A stretch of DNA of 49,470 nucleotides, from assembly GCA_003223025.1 (NCBI GenBank), contig QHXR01000016.1, forward strand, positions 10,650 through 60,119. The letters run 5' to 3'. Of the stretch, positions 1-8,322 are shown in pieces. Each line of letters begins with the position of its first letter. The stretch's first letter is position 1. This stretch comes from Acidobacteriota bacterium. Lineage in GTDB: Bacteria > Acidobacteriota > Blastocatellia > Pyrinomonadales > Pyrinomonadaceae. The notes beneath the pieces are model-generated. The model made no database searches, was not told the DNA's origin, and worked only from the letters and a program-made list of their open reading frames with translations. The translations under genes were made by a program, and so were the position numbers.

Positions 1-469
1 TAAAAAAGACGGGCATGTTGTTCCCGACAAGATCGAACACGCCTTCGCCGGTGTAGAACTTGACCGCGAATCCCCGAACATCACGCGCGAGATCTGTCGA
101 TCCGCGCGACCCGGCTACGGTTGAGAATCGAACGAAGACCGGTGTCTCGACCGCCGGGTCCTGTAGGAAACCCGCCTTTGTCCATTTCGCCATCGATTCG
201 TAAACCTGAAACACGCCGTGGGCGCCCGACCCTCGAGCATGCACGATTCGTTCGGGTATGCGCTCGTGATCGAAATGCGTGATCTTCTCACGCATGATGA
301 AGTCCTCGAGAAGCGTGGGCCCGCGGCTGCCGGCTTTCAGCGAGTTTTGATTATCGTTGATTCTGACGCCCTGATTTGTGGTTAGAAACTCGTCGGCGCC
401 GTCTTCTTTGTTGATCTCCAGATCAAGCTGTTTGAGGTTTGGGTTGGCGTTCTTTTTCTTAGTTGTCAT
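1..469 (-). CDS. katE: Catalase (KatE-like), N-terminal part, cut by window edge
   Basis: The gene encodes a heme catalase that splits hydrogen peroxide into water and oxygen. Only the first 156 residues lie in the window; the frame is still open at base 1. Visible family motifs are [20 protein letters not shown] near residues 48-66, the distal heme histidine in [13 protein letters not shown] (His77), the [10 protein letters not shown] segment and the catalytic Asn150 in [11 protein letters not shown]. The His-Asn spacing of 73 matches that of E. coli HPII, and the wording of the N-terminal core is closest to KatE, but subunit size cannot be judged without the C-terminus. The ATG follows a good AAGGAG site. 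It lies 29 bp downstream of the hemerythrin gene on the same strand, so the two probably form a stress operon. Confidence 0.95.
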   Translation of the reverse strand, partial: MTTKKKNANPNLKQLDLEINKEDGADEFLTTNQGVRINDNQNSLKAGSRGPTLLEDFIMREKITHFDHERIPERIVHARGSGAHGVFQVYESMAKWTKAGFLQDPAVETPVFVRFSTVAGSRGSTDLARDVRGFAVKFYTGEGVFDLVGNNMPVFF

Positions 470-498
470 GTTCTCCTTTTGTAGCGATCGCTCGTTGA

Positions 499-957
499 CT
501 AGCCGTAGATAGTTTCAGCTGATAATTGAAAGCGCTCTTTCTCCATCTGCATCCGCGTGCCCAATTCGTCGAGGGCGTCAGCCGAAAACCGTTTCTGAAC
601 TGCCGGAAACATCTCGCCCTCTTCTTCCTTAACGTGATGTCTGACGTCCTGGATCAGCTTCGTAAGGAGCGGTTCGAATTTCGATGCGTCAGTCGAAACC
701 GCGGCGAGCTCACCGAGAAAACATTTCATACCGATGTGTTCCTGAATGGCCTCGGATGTAAGATCGACGAGTTTCTTATCTCCCGTTGATTGGAGCGTCG
801 GGTAAAAGATCGTTTCCTCGACCCATGCATGCGTCTCGAGCGATGACTTGATCTCGAAGAACAAGGCGCGCTTTCTGGCTCGCGGCGCGGTTTCGCTTTC
901 CTTAAATAAACGCTCCACTTCTTTGTGATCCGTAATAAGCAGCTTCAAAGCATTCAT
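499..957 (-). CDS. Hemerythrin HHE-domain protein
   Basis: This 152-residue cytosolic protein is a four-helix hemerythrin-like (HHE) domain expected to bind a di-iron centre and sense or store O2, NO or peroxide-derived species. Likely iron ligands are His11 ([11 protein letters not shown]), His43 and Glu47 (THAWVEE), His74 (EHIGMK) and His108 with Glu112 ([13 protein letters not shown]). The length is normal for a single-domain member. Its ATG is preceded by AAAGGA. The catalase gene begins 29 bp after its stop on the same strand, which supports a shared role in oxidative stress. The exact ligand cannot be told from sequence. Confidence 0.85.
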   Translation of the reverse strand: MNALKLLITDHKEVERLFKESETAPRARKRALFFEIKSSLETHAWVEETIFYPTLQSTGDKKLVDLTSEAIQEHIGMKCFLGELAAVSTDASKFEPLLTKLIQDVRHHVKEEEGEMFPAVQKRFSADALDELGTRMQMEKERFQLSAETIYG

Positions 958-1142
958 AGTTTTCCTTTTAGACTAGATGGAAATTTTGTTCCGTCATCAC
1001 GCATGCATTGGGGCACGATACAAGCAAGCATGCAGATCCCAGTTCGTGTATCAGAGTCGGTCGATTTCTTTTTTCGCGCCCCCTTCAAAGCAAACATTGT
1101 TCCCGATTACCGGAGAGCATTGATGTAAACTTGAACTCTGAA

Positions 1143-2396
1143 ATGCAACAAATCGTGAAGCTAATTATCGCCGCAATATTCCTAAGCGTGCCGATCTGCG
1201 CGCAGCAGCCGACGTGGGACCTGTCATACGAATCTGTACTCGAGCAAAATAAAGTCACGAAGACCGAATGGATCCGGACGTGGTTGAAGACCACTAAATC
1301 TCCCGCCGTAAATTGGATCTCCGAATGGAAAGGAAAACCCATGGTGTCGTCGATACTCATCGAACATCCGGCATTCCATGCCGCTGAGCGGACGACGACG
1401 TGGCTCATTCGCACTGAGAACGAAGCATTCTATTGGAACGAAGTTGAGGGGACGAGGTCGGGAAGAGTCGAAGAGCCGATCGACACGCGGATCTACGATG
1501 CGATTTATAAGGACGTTACGTCATGGCAACAAGCCGTGCCTAAGTCTGCGAAAGAATCACATCCGGATGCACTGCCGGGATATATCGGATTTCTGAGTCA
1601 TACAGGCCCGGATGGCTCGGGGCAGATACTGCTCACGATGGACGATTTCGTCATCTGCCTCGACGAGAGCTGCCTGCCTGGAAAAGGTACAAAGCTCGGA
1701 CGTCTTATGGCCGCGGTTGAACCAATCCTCATTCCTGATGCCCAGAAAAATTATAAGCACAAGACCGACGCCGAGCTCGCTCGGATGACTCCGGAAGAGC
1801 GCATCGACGAGCAGGTCAAAGAGCTTGATCACCTGACAGACTCCACCGACAAGCAGCACGCCCTCTTTCGAAAATATCGAATAATAGATGGGGTAAAAGG
1901 TGCAAGGCGTCTCGTCGAGTTGATCGATACCTACGAGCCAAAACGGCTAAGGAATCCGGCGAGCGAAGCGATCATGATCGCCGGCGACATCGATGAAAAT
2001 TCCGCCCGACTGCGAGGGTCACCCGAAGGACGATCGATCATTGAAGCGATCGAACGCGTCGCCGCCCGGATGCGTGAGCTTGGTAACGCAGATGAATCCA
2101 AATATTTGGAGGATAAGCTCCGCCAGATGAAGGGTGTCAACTTCACCGACCATGCCGTCCGCGACACATTGTGGATGATCTACCGGATCAATCTGTCTGA
2201 TACCGAGTTACTGGAATTCACCAACTACCTGGTACAGCATCACCCGACGTATCCGAGTTGGAGCGATCGATATACCGCAACGGACAACTCGAAAAAGAGG
2301 GATCCGAGTCTCGGCACTTTGCTTCTGATCATGAAAGAACCGATACGCTATCACGAGGCTTATCTTGCGTTTAAACGAACAGCCATTTCGCGGTAG
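1143..2396 (+). CDS. Secreted protein of unknown function
   Basis: No family was recognised. The reading frame is open from base 1008, but the ATG at 1143 gives a convincing signal peptide (MQQIVKLIIAAIFLSVPICA, then QQPTWDLS) and a 417-residue precursor, so that start is preferred despite a weak ribosome site. The mature protein has no membrane segment. It has a mixed N-terminal half rich in Trp, and a C-terminal half of charged amphipathic helices (TPEERIDEQVKELDHL, EAIERVAARMRELGN) that may form an alpha-helical repeat. It is divergent from the hemerythrin-catalase pair. It is probably periplasmic or outer-surface; the function is unknown. Confidence 0.7.
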   Translation: MQQIVKLIIAAIFLSVPICAQQPTWDLSYESVLEQNKVTKTEWIRTWLKTTKSPAVNWISEWKGKPMVSSILIEHPAFHAAERTTTWLIRTENEAFYWNEVEGTRSGRVEEPIDTRIYDAIYKDVTSWQQAVPKSAKESHPDALPGYIGFLSHTGPDGSGQILLTMDDFVICLDESCLPGKGTKLGRLMAAVEPILIPDAQKNYKHKTDAELARMTPEERIDEQVKELDHLTDSTDKQHALFRKYRIIDGVKGARRLVELIDTYEPKRLRNPASEAIMIAGDIDENSARLRGSPEGRSIIEAIERVAARMRELGNADESKYLEDKLRQMKGVNFTDHAVRDTLWMIYRINLSDTELLEFTNYLVQHHPTYPSWSDRYTATDNSKKRDPSLGTLLLIMKEPIRYHEAYLAFKRTAISR

Positions 2397-2455
2397 TTAT
2401 TGAGAGGGAGATACAGAAAGTCCAAGCGGTATAGCTGCAAACTCTTAGGATTTGT

Positions 2456-2643
2456 TTCGTGTCTTTTTCGTGTGGTTAGTGGGTTTCGTGGTTTCGGCTT
2501 TTAAAAAGCTAACTACGAAACTACGCCGGGCTAATCATAAGTTTTGTTCTTGCTTTGTTCGTGTGATTTAGTGTGATTTAGTGGTTCCAGTTCTTACAGT
2601 GTTGGAAGAATTGGAACCACGAACACACACGAAATCACACTAA
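2456..2643. repeat. TTCGTG-rich repeat and 38-bp inverted repeat
   Basis: Bases 2456-2494 contain repeated TTCGTG words. Bases 2558-2595 and 2606-2643 form an imperfect inverted repeat of 38 bp (32 of 38 positions pair) with a 10-base loop. The right arm ends 15 bp before the start of the molybdopterin oxidoreductase gene. The element has words such as GTGTGATTT and GTGGTTCC typical of dispersed repeats in soil bacteria (recalled, not searched). It could fold in the leader RNA, but it has no T-tract and no open frame. Confidence 0.75.
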
Positions 2644-2658
2644 TGTAGAACGCTGACG

Positions 2659-4821
2659 ATGAGTTCAAACTCCATACATTATCGAAGCTGCAATCTGTGC
2701 GAGGCGATCTGCGGGATCGAGATCTCTATAAAGGACGATCAGACGCTTGATATCCGCGGCGACAAGAACGATCCGTTCAGCCGCGGATACATCTGTCCGA
2801 AGGCGGTGGCGTTGCAGGACATTTACGCCGACAAAGATCGGTTGCGGCATCCGGTACGTCGGACTCCGGACGGATGGGAGCGCATCGGCTGGGCCGAAGC
2901 GTTTGACGAGATAGCGAGATCGATAAGAAACGTTCAATCGAAATACGGCCGGAATTCCGTCGCGACGTATTTTGGTAATCCCACCGTGCATAGCCTCGGC
3001 GCATTGTTGTTCGGCCCGGCATTTATTCGAAGCCTGCACACGCGAAACAGATTCTCCGCGACGTCGGTTGATCAGTTGCCGCATCATCTCGCCGCGTTCC
3101 TGATGTTCGGACATCAACTCGTTCTTCCCGTCCCCGATGTCGACCGCACAAAATATTTCCTGATACTCGGCGCAAATCCGGCGGTGTCGAACGGAAGCAT
3201 GATGACGGCGCCGGATCTTCGCAATCGGATGCGCGACATACAAGTGGGCGGTGGAAAAGTCGTCGTCGTCGATCCGCGATTTACGGAAACTGCGCGACTC
3301 GCCGATCGACATTTGTTTGTTCGTCCCGGCACAGATGTTTTCCTGTTGCTCGCGCTAATTCACGTGATCGTAAACGAGAAGTTGTCGAACCTCGGACGTC
3401 TCGCGGCGTTCACCGATGGAGTAGAACCGATCCATGAACTCGTCCGGGAATTTTCTCCCGAGGCAGTCGCGCACATAACCGGAATGGACGCGATCGCTAC
3501 ACGCGAGATCGCGGTGGAATTTGCCTCTGCCGAATCCGCTGTCTGTTACGGCAGGATCGGTGTCAGCACACAAGAGTTTGGAGGCGCGTGCCAGTGGCTG
3601 ATAAACGTCTTGAATATTTTGACGGGCAATCTCGATCGCGAAGGCGGCGCGATGTTCACGCTTCCCGCGTTCGATCCTGTAAACGCACCGGAGTCGCTCG
3701 CACCGCGAGGCAGTTTCGGCCGTTGGCATAGCCGCGTTCGCAAGCTTCCGGAAGTCGGTGGCGAGCTCCCGGTTGCAACTCTCGCTGAAGAAATACTCAC
3801 GCCGGGCGACGGCCAGATCAGATCGTTAGTGACGTTCGCCGGAAATCCGGTACTGTCGACGCCGAATGGCCGGCAGCTCGACGAAGCGTTTGCCGGGCTT
3901 GATTTCATGGTCTCGATCGACTGCTACATCAACGAGACGACGCGTCACGCGAACATTATTCTCCCGACGACGTCGCCGCTCGAGCGCGATCACTACGACA
4001 TCGCATTCCATCTTCTCGCGATCCGCAACACGGCAAAGTTTTCGCCCGCACTGTTCGAGCGTTCGCCGGAGATGCTCCACGATTGGGAGATTCTAAGTGA
4101 GCTGACTTCCCGTCTGGAAACCCGAGGCGGCACGCTGGGTTCGATTCGGCGATCATTTGAGAAAAGATTTCTGTCGCCGAATATGCTGCTCGATCTCGGT
4201 CTGCGCTTTGGACCATATGGATCGAAGCTCAATCCCTTTTCGAATGGCCTGACGCTTCGACGACTAAAGAAAGCAGCCCACGGAATCGATCTCGGCCCGC
4301 TGAAGCCGTCTCTTCCCGATCGTCTGCGGACGGCAAACAAACGGATCGATCTTGCACCCGAAGCTTTCGTAAATGACATCGCTCGCGCACGCTCCGTGCT
4401 CAGAGAAACCCCTGCTGACTCGAACGGCGCACTGCTCCTGATCGGAAGACGCCAGCTCCGCAGTAATAATTCGTGGATGCATAACTACGGCCGCCTCGTG
4501 CGAGGCGAGGACCGGTGCACGATCATGATGAACTCTCAGGACGCCGCGTCGAGAGGCCTGACCTCCGGGCAAAACGCATCGGTCCGCACCGAGTCCGGCT
4601 CGATCACATTGCCCGTCGAAGTCACCGACGATCTAATGCCCGGCGTCGTCAGCATCCCCCACGGCTGGGGCCACGACCGCCCCGGAGTCAAACTCGGCGT
4701 CGCCTCCGACCACGCCGGAGAAAGTATCAACGACCTCACCAACGACCGCGCGATCGACCCCCTCTGCGGAACCGCCGCCTTCAACGGCACACGTGTTTCG
4801 GTTGACAGAGTATTGAACTAG
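2659..4821 (+). CDS. Molybdopterin-dependent oxidoreductase with [4Fe-4S] site
   Basis: The 720-residue protein belongs to the formate dehydrogenase/nitrate reductase (DMSO reductase) superfamily. It has an N-terminal 4Fe-4S motif at Cys11, Cys14, Cys18 and Cys46 (CNLCEAICG and ICPKA), then the Mo-bisMGD domains (ILGANPAVS, VVVVDPRFTETA, VRPGTDVFLLLAL) and a C-terminal dinucleotide-binding domain (from about residue 600, SNNSWMHNYGRL and VSIPHGWGHDRPG). No Tat signal is visible, so it is probably cytosolic. The usual Mo-ligand position appears to fall in SVDQLPHHL (136-144), which has no Cys or selenocysteine; this resembles the uncharacterised MopB_1 branch. No electron-transfer subunits flank it. 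The substrate cannot be inferred. Confidence 0.9.
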   Translation: MSSNSIHYRSCNLCEAICGIEISIKDDQTLDIRGDKNDPFSRGYICPKAVALQDIYADKDRLRHPVRRTPDGWERIGWAEAFDEIARSIRNVQSKYGRNSVATYFGNPTVHSLGALLFGPAFIRSLHTRNRFSATSVDQLPHHLAAFLMFGHQLVLPVPDVDRTKYFLILGANPAVSNGSMMTAPDLRNRMRDIQVGGGKVVVVDPRFTETARLADRHLFVRPGTDVFLLLALIHVIVNEKLSNLGRLAAFTDGVEPIHELVREFSPEAVAHITGMDAIATREIAVEFASAESAVCYGRIGVSTQEFGGACQWLINVLNILTGNLDREGGAMFTLPAFDPVNAPESLAPRGSFGRWHSRVRKLPEVGGELPVATLAEEILTPGDGQIRSLVTFAGNPVLSTPNGRQLDEAFAGLDFMVSIDCYINETTRHANIILPTTSPLERDHYDIAFHLLAIRNTAKFSPALFERSPEMLHDWEILSELTSRLETRGGTLGSIRRSFEKRFLSPNMLLDLGLRFGPYGSKLNPFSNGLTLRRLKKAAHGIDLGPLKPSLPDRLRTANKRIDLAPEAFVNDIARARSVLRETPADSNGALLLIGRRQLRSNNSWMHNYGRLVRGEDRCTIMMNSQDAASRGLTSGQNASVRTESGSITLPVEVTDDLMPGVVSIPHGWGHDRPGVKLGVASDHAGESINDLTNDRAIDPLCGTAAFNGTRVSVDRVLN

Positions 4822-4822
4822 T

Positions 4823-5350
4823 CGACTCCAAACGGTCTTAAAGGCACAGACGAACAAAGCACTCGAAAAAGGGCAAATGGTGATCGTTGCAAACGCCCTT
4901 GCGTTAGCAATCGCGGCCCCATCGGATGAGCCAGTTGCTCTGCTAGATGGAATGGTCGCCGATCGACCGAATGACACCTCCTCTAATCTATAGGCCCCGA
5001 CGATGAAGGCCGCGGCTTGGCTGCAAGCCGGCAGACTTAAAGAGGCCATTGAAGAGCTCGAGATCACGGAACGTCTCGAGAAAGCCGGCGAGTTCACCCC
5101 GCAATATCTTCGCGGCCTACCTCTCCTGAGACTGAACCGAAATTACGAAGCCGCCCGCGAGTTCACCAAGATCCTAAATTTCCGCGGCGAAGCCCCGCTC
5201 TCTTCCCTCTACCCGCTCGCATACCAAGGCAAGGCAAGAGCGACCAAAGACAAAGCCGACTACGAAAAGTTTTTTGAAATCTGGAAAGATGCGGACAAGG
5301 ATATGCCCGCGCTGGTTGCAGCTAGGTCGGAATACGAGGCTCTCGCGTAG
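4823..5350 (+). pseudogene. Relic of a kinase-type TPR C-terminal domain
   Basis: The frame from 4823 to 5350 reads continuously except for one TAG at 4991-4993. Downstream of the stop it reads APTMKAAAWLQAGRLKEAIE and ends YEKFFEIWKDADKDMPALVA. This is the characteristic end of the TPR domain that follows serine/threonine kinase or winged-helix modules in Acidobacteriota (family knowledge). Upstream of the stop it reads VADRPNDTSSNL, matching the conserved FPNDT segment that normally runs straight into the APTIRA-type segment. The stop therefore breaks a single repeat unit. No kinase domain or start remains. A 115-residue product from the ATG at 5003 is possible but has no strong ribosome site. 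Confidence 0.7.
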
Positions 5351-5638
5351 GATTTCAATTCTTGAGCTGGTGGGGAAATCGCTGATCGTGTACGGATGAT
5401 CTCCGTCCGCCGCAATCCAAAATCCAAAATCCAAAATCGAGACAGCTCCGATCACCTCCTAGAAAACGGCGCCGGCATCCGATCGAACAATCCGGCGACG
5501 CTTGAGTATTAGATCGAACAATTGTTGGACGAACTTAAGGGGCTCGCCTCTCAAAGCTCAGCTATTGAGTTCGTGTTTTGTGCCGCTTAGTATAGGCTTG
5601 GACGAATTCATGTTTAGTATGTCGAGGCTTAGATAAGT
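5351..5638. repeat. Gene-free gap with CCAAAAT tandem repeat
   Basis: This gap separates the TPR relic from the accessory island. Bases 5413-5438 are a short tandem repeat of the heptamer AATCCAA/CCAAAAT (about 3.5 copies). The same word in opposite orientation occurs in the linker of the ABC-F gene at 12353-12389. The 9-base word GATCGAACA occurs twice, near 5483 and 5513. A small open stretch around 5514-5590 could be protein-like (EQLLDELKGLASQS), but it has no start with a ribosome site and is not called. Confidence 0.6.
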
Positions 5639-6238
5639 ATGTCGATCGAGAAGATTAATCTTATGTTCGATGGAATCCTTGAAGACTGCAATGTCTGCAT
5701 TGATAAGAACGGTGAATACGTTTGTACAACCGCGGACCTTCGTTTTGTCAAATTTCCTCAGGGAGTGAATTTGAGCACGGCTGCGGCAGAACACAACCGG
5801 GTAAACGCCACTATTCCTCTGCCTGGAACAACTGGAACAGGAATAGTGACCCGAATTCCCCCACACATCAAAAACGCAACGGCACTGAATATTGAGTCCG
5901 ACGAAAAATACATTCTAGGTACGAGAGAAGACAAGGCTTGTCACTTCTTTGATCCGTTCCCAGCCGGTAAATACAACGTGCAACTTCGGCTTGATTGGGG
6001 CGTCATCGACAACGAAGGAAATCCTACGCTAGACGCAGATTTCATAGTGCTGGGAACAACCCAATTTGATGCGGTGATGAAAAAGCACCCTGCTCATCAT
6101 ACTAAGCGGCAGTTCGATAAATCCACAATGAAGTATCTTTACGATTTTGAATATGATGAGATTAAGCTGCGATTAATCGTACAGCTGTCAATTGGGCGTG
6201 AGATCACTGGAGTATCGAATATCGTGAAACCGGAATAG
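5639..6238 (+). CDS. Orphan hypothetical protein of accessory island
   Basis: This 199-residue protein was not recognised. It has no signal peptide and no membrane segment, and is predicted soluble with a mainly beta pattern (YNVQLRLDWGVIDNEG, IKLRLIVQLSIGREITG). Cys18 and Cys21 (DCNVCIDKNGEYVC) plus Cys29 might bind a metal, but no clear zinc motif is completed. The codons look more A/T-rich than those of the flanking housekeeping genes, as do those of the next three genes, which suggests transfer. It faces the minus-strand DGQHR/SIR2/AbiGi-like group convergently, 125 bp from it. Membership of that system is possible but unsupported. Confidence 0.6.
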   Translation: MSIEKINLMFDGILEDCNVCIDKNGEYVCTTADLRFVKFPQGVNLSTAAAEHNRVNATIPLPGTTGTGIVTRIPPHIKNATALNIESDEKYILGTREDKACHFFDPFPAGKYNVQLRLDWGVIDNEGNPTLDADFIVLGTTQFDAVMKKHPAHHTKRQFDKSTMKYLYDFEYDEIKLRLIVQLSIGREITGVSNIVKPE

Positions 6239-6363
6239 GTTTCGTTACGTCATCGAACGTCAGGGTGTTCTGATGGTCGACTGTTCATTCGTTACCGACA
6301 CATGTCGACCATTCCCCGCAGCCCGCTCGCAAATTCACCGGATTTAGGATAGCCAATGCAATC

Positions 6364-7104
6364 CTAGAATGGGCCTACATCCGCAACACCGAAACCTGAT
6401 AACCGCGCGATTATTTCTTCCAATCCCCATTTCGCGTCTACGCAAGGATAGTGAAACGCGTCATCAAAATCATCGTGTTCTTCTTCAGGCGCAATCACAA
6501 TAACTCGATGAGGAAACCGAAAGTGGCCACAATGGCGCCATTCTCGTTCCCACCAAAACTCTTTTCTGTATCCCTGTCCGGTTCCCATTTGCTCGATAAA
6601 CGGTGTTAGGGAAGAAACGTCTGACCGGGCGAAGCCGCTTTCAATCGCGGAATCGATCAAATTATTCAGCGGCGTTGTCAACCAGTTATGCCCAGGGGTG
6701 ATGTCAACGTACCACACCGGATTAATGCCGCTTGCCCGCGCGAGAGCCTTGGTGAGTGCGATTCCGTATGGTTCCATCTGAATATTCCTGTTCAGATCAT
6801 CGACCGTTTCCAGCATTAAATACAAGTGTTGGAGTGGTGTCTCAGTGAAAGAAACTACTTTTTGACTGTCGAGTTCCTCAGCCGAGGCCTGCCTTCCGCC
6901 AGCGGTCAACCGCGACATAGCCGAACCTAACGACGTTCTGGCTTCGATTCGACGGTCACGGATTATCGACAGCAAATTATCGTGAGCATTGCTATTCTCG
7001 CTTGCGCGCGTTAAGTGAACGACAAATGTGCTCAGGTCTGTTCGTCTTGCTACCAGATCTCGAATGTTTGCCATATATTTATCTGCCTGACTGTCCGTTC
7101 TCAC
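6364..7104 (-). CDS. AbiGi-like abortive-infection family protein
   Basis: The 246-residue protein resembles the AbiGi/DUF2971-like group. Supporting segments are FVVHLTRASE near the N-terminus, a loss-of-charge loop, the SFTETPLQHLYLMLE motif, YGIALTKALARASGINPVWY, and a late WWEREWRHCGHF segment, followed by an acidic beta strand (RVIVIAPEEEHDDFDD). Members of the AbiGi family are annotated as the antitoxin-side partner of abortive-infection systems (family knowledge). The start is probably the GTG at 7104, 9 bp after the stop of the SIR2-like gene; the ATG at 7074 is an alternative. The tight spacing implies translational coupling with that gene. The biochemical role is unknown. Confidence 0.65.
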   Translation of the reverse strand: MRTDSQADKYMANIRDLVARRTDLSTFVVHLTRASENSNAHDNLLSIIRDRRIEARTSLGSAMSRLTAGGRQASAEELDSQKVVSFTETPLQHLYLMLETVDDLNRNIQMEPYGIALTKALARASGINPVWYVDITPGHNWLTTPLNNLIDSAIESGFARSDVSSLTPFIEQMGTGQGYRKEFWWEREWRHCGHFRFPHRVIVIAPEEEHDDFDDAFHYPCVDAKWGLEEIIARLSGFGVADVGPF

Positions 7105-7113
7105 ACATCACGG

Positions 7114-8160
7114 TTAACCGCTAGCGGCCACGGTATGTCCCCAAACCAACGCCGAATCGCTATCGTAATATGTGATGTTTAGTTCCCGCTTTGAACGTCG
7201 ATTCGACTTCATCAAGTTCGATCGTCTGACGATTTTTTGATTTCCGGGAGACGCAGGGTCGCCATGTAAGCCAATATAGAGATCCGTAATCTTTCCTTGT
7301 TCGATCAGCTTTAGTATATGTTCGTCGTTTTCAGCTAACGAATGACCATGGATAAAGAGGCACTGCTGAATGGATTGAAAACTTCGGAGTGCTTTAGCAA
7401 GGTAATCACAATGCCGTATCCTCTCCAACTTTTCAGAGCTCGTCCCTTCTGCGACAAAGACCGGGAACAAGTCCCGCCGCAACGCATCCCTGGTCTGCTC
7501 AATCAACCGAACACCGGTTCTTGTCCACGTGTATTTTTGGATTTCCGTTCCTGAATCGAACACATGCAAAGCCCCGTGCAAGAACCAGATGTTCTGCTCG
7601 TGTGACGTTCCAGGTTCCCATACGACGTATGCAGATTCGGTCCCAGTTTCGATATCTCCATCGGAGGTCCGAAATCCATCGTCATGAACCATCCGTTCGC
7701 CGTCGTGCATGTGAGTCCAGTACAACAAAAGATCGTAGTTAACGGTGTAGGTATCGTCGAAATTCGACAGAAACTTCTTACAGGCCACGTATTCAGACTC
7801 AGTAATGTCCGATGGTCGTTCTGGATGCGTCTTGGCTATGGTACTGACGAGAAGCTCTTTTAATCTGTCGCTGTCATTCCGGAGCATTTGCGCGATCGCG
7901 CTTTCAATTCCATAGACCTCGGCGATCATGGCGAAATCCCTTAGGAGTTTAATCACTCGTTCGAAGTCGTTTGTTTGAAGCGATTCGAAAACCAGTCGGA
8001 CATGCGGAGAAAGAGTTGAAAAGTCGGCCTGCTCGAACAGTCGCTTATAGATGAAAATATTGGGCCGGCACGCAATGCTGAAACCGTTTCCAAGTAGCAA
8101 ATGCCGCCGAGAATGATGTTCGGATTGACGAAGTGCGTCTTCAAACGTAAGTAATTTCAT
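7114..8160 (-). CDS. SIR2-like DUF4917 family protein
   Basis: The 348-residue protein has the motif order of SIR2-like NAD-binding proteins: LLLGNGFS (21-28, Gly-rich loop), DDTYTVNYD (135-143, corresponding to TTNYD), FLHGALH (193-199, corresponding to the catalytic HG motif) and FIHGHSLAENDEHI (269-282, corresponding to GyS..D..I). The opening LLLGNGFSIACRPNIF also matches my memory of DUF4917. SIR2-like domains in defence systems often deplete NAD during infection (family knowledge), so an NADase effector role is a reasonable inference, not shown. It lies between a DGQHR gene upstream and an AbiGi-like gene 9 bp downstream. The ATG has only a weak ribosome site. Confidence 0.75.
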   Translation of the reverse strand: MKLLTFEDALRQSEHHSRRHLLLGNGFSIACRPNIFIYKRLFEQADFSTLSPHVRLVFESLQTNDFERVIKLLRDFAMIAEVYGIESAIAQMLRNDSDRLKELLVSTIAKTHPERPSDITESEYVACKKFLSNFDDTYTVNYDLLLYWTHMHDGERMVHDDGFRTSDGDIETGTESAYVVWEPGTSHEQNIWFLHGALHVFDSGTEIQKYTWTRTGVRLIEQTRDALRRDLFPVFVAEGTSSEKLERIRHCDYLAKALRSFQSIQQCLFIHGHSLAENDEHILKLIEQGKITDLYIGLHGDPASPGNQKIVRRSNLMKSNRRSKRELNITYYDSDSALVWGHTVAASG

Positions 8161-8260
8161 GTTTTCGTTGAGTGAACGATTCTTTCCGGTAAATCAATTC
8201 GAACGCGTTTTGTTTGCTATAGAGTCGGGTCGACAATCACAGATCTATGAGTCAGTTGCG

Positions 8261-8306
8261 AAAGGAAAGCTGACTTGATTTTTGTCGTTCACGTCAGTTT
8301 TCCTTT
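8261..8306. promoter_or_regulatory. Inverted repeat between DGQHR and SIR2-like genes
   Basis: Arms 8261-8274 (AAAGGAAAGCTGAC) and 8293-8306 (GTCAGTTTTCCTTT) pair at 13 of 14 positions, the remaining pair being a G-T wobble on one strand, around an 18-base loop. It sits 17 bp after the DGQHR stop and about 100 bp before the SIR2-like start. No T-tract follows on the minus strand, so a classical terminator is unlikely. It could be an operator, an mRNA processing hairpin or an attenuator that sets the ratio of sensor to effector. Confidence 0.5.
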
Positions 8307-8322
8307 CTTTGCTGAAATATCG

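Noticed and set aside
8261-8306. Rho-independent terminator of the DGQHR gene
   Set aside because: The stem is A/G-rich rather than GC-rich, and no T-tract follows on the minus strand.
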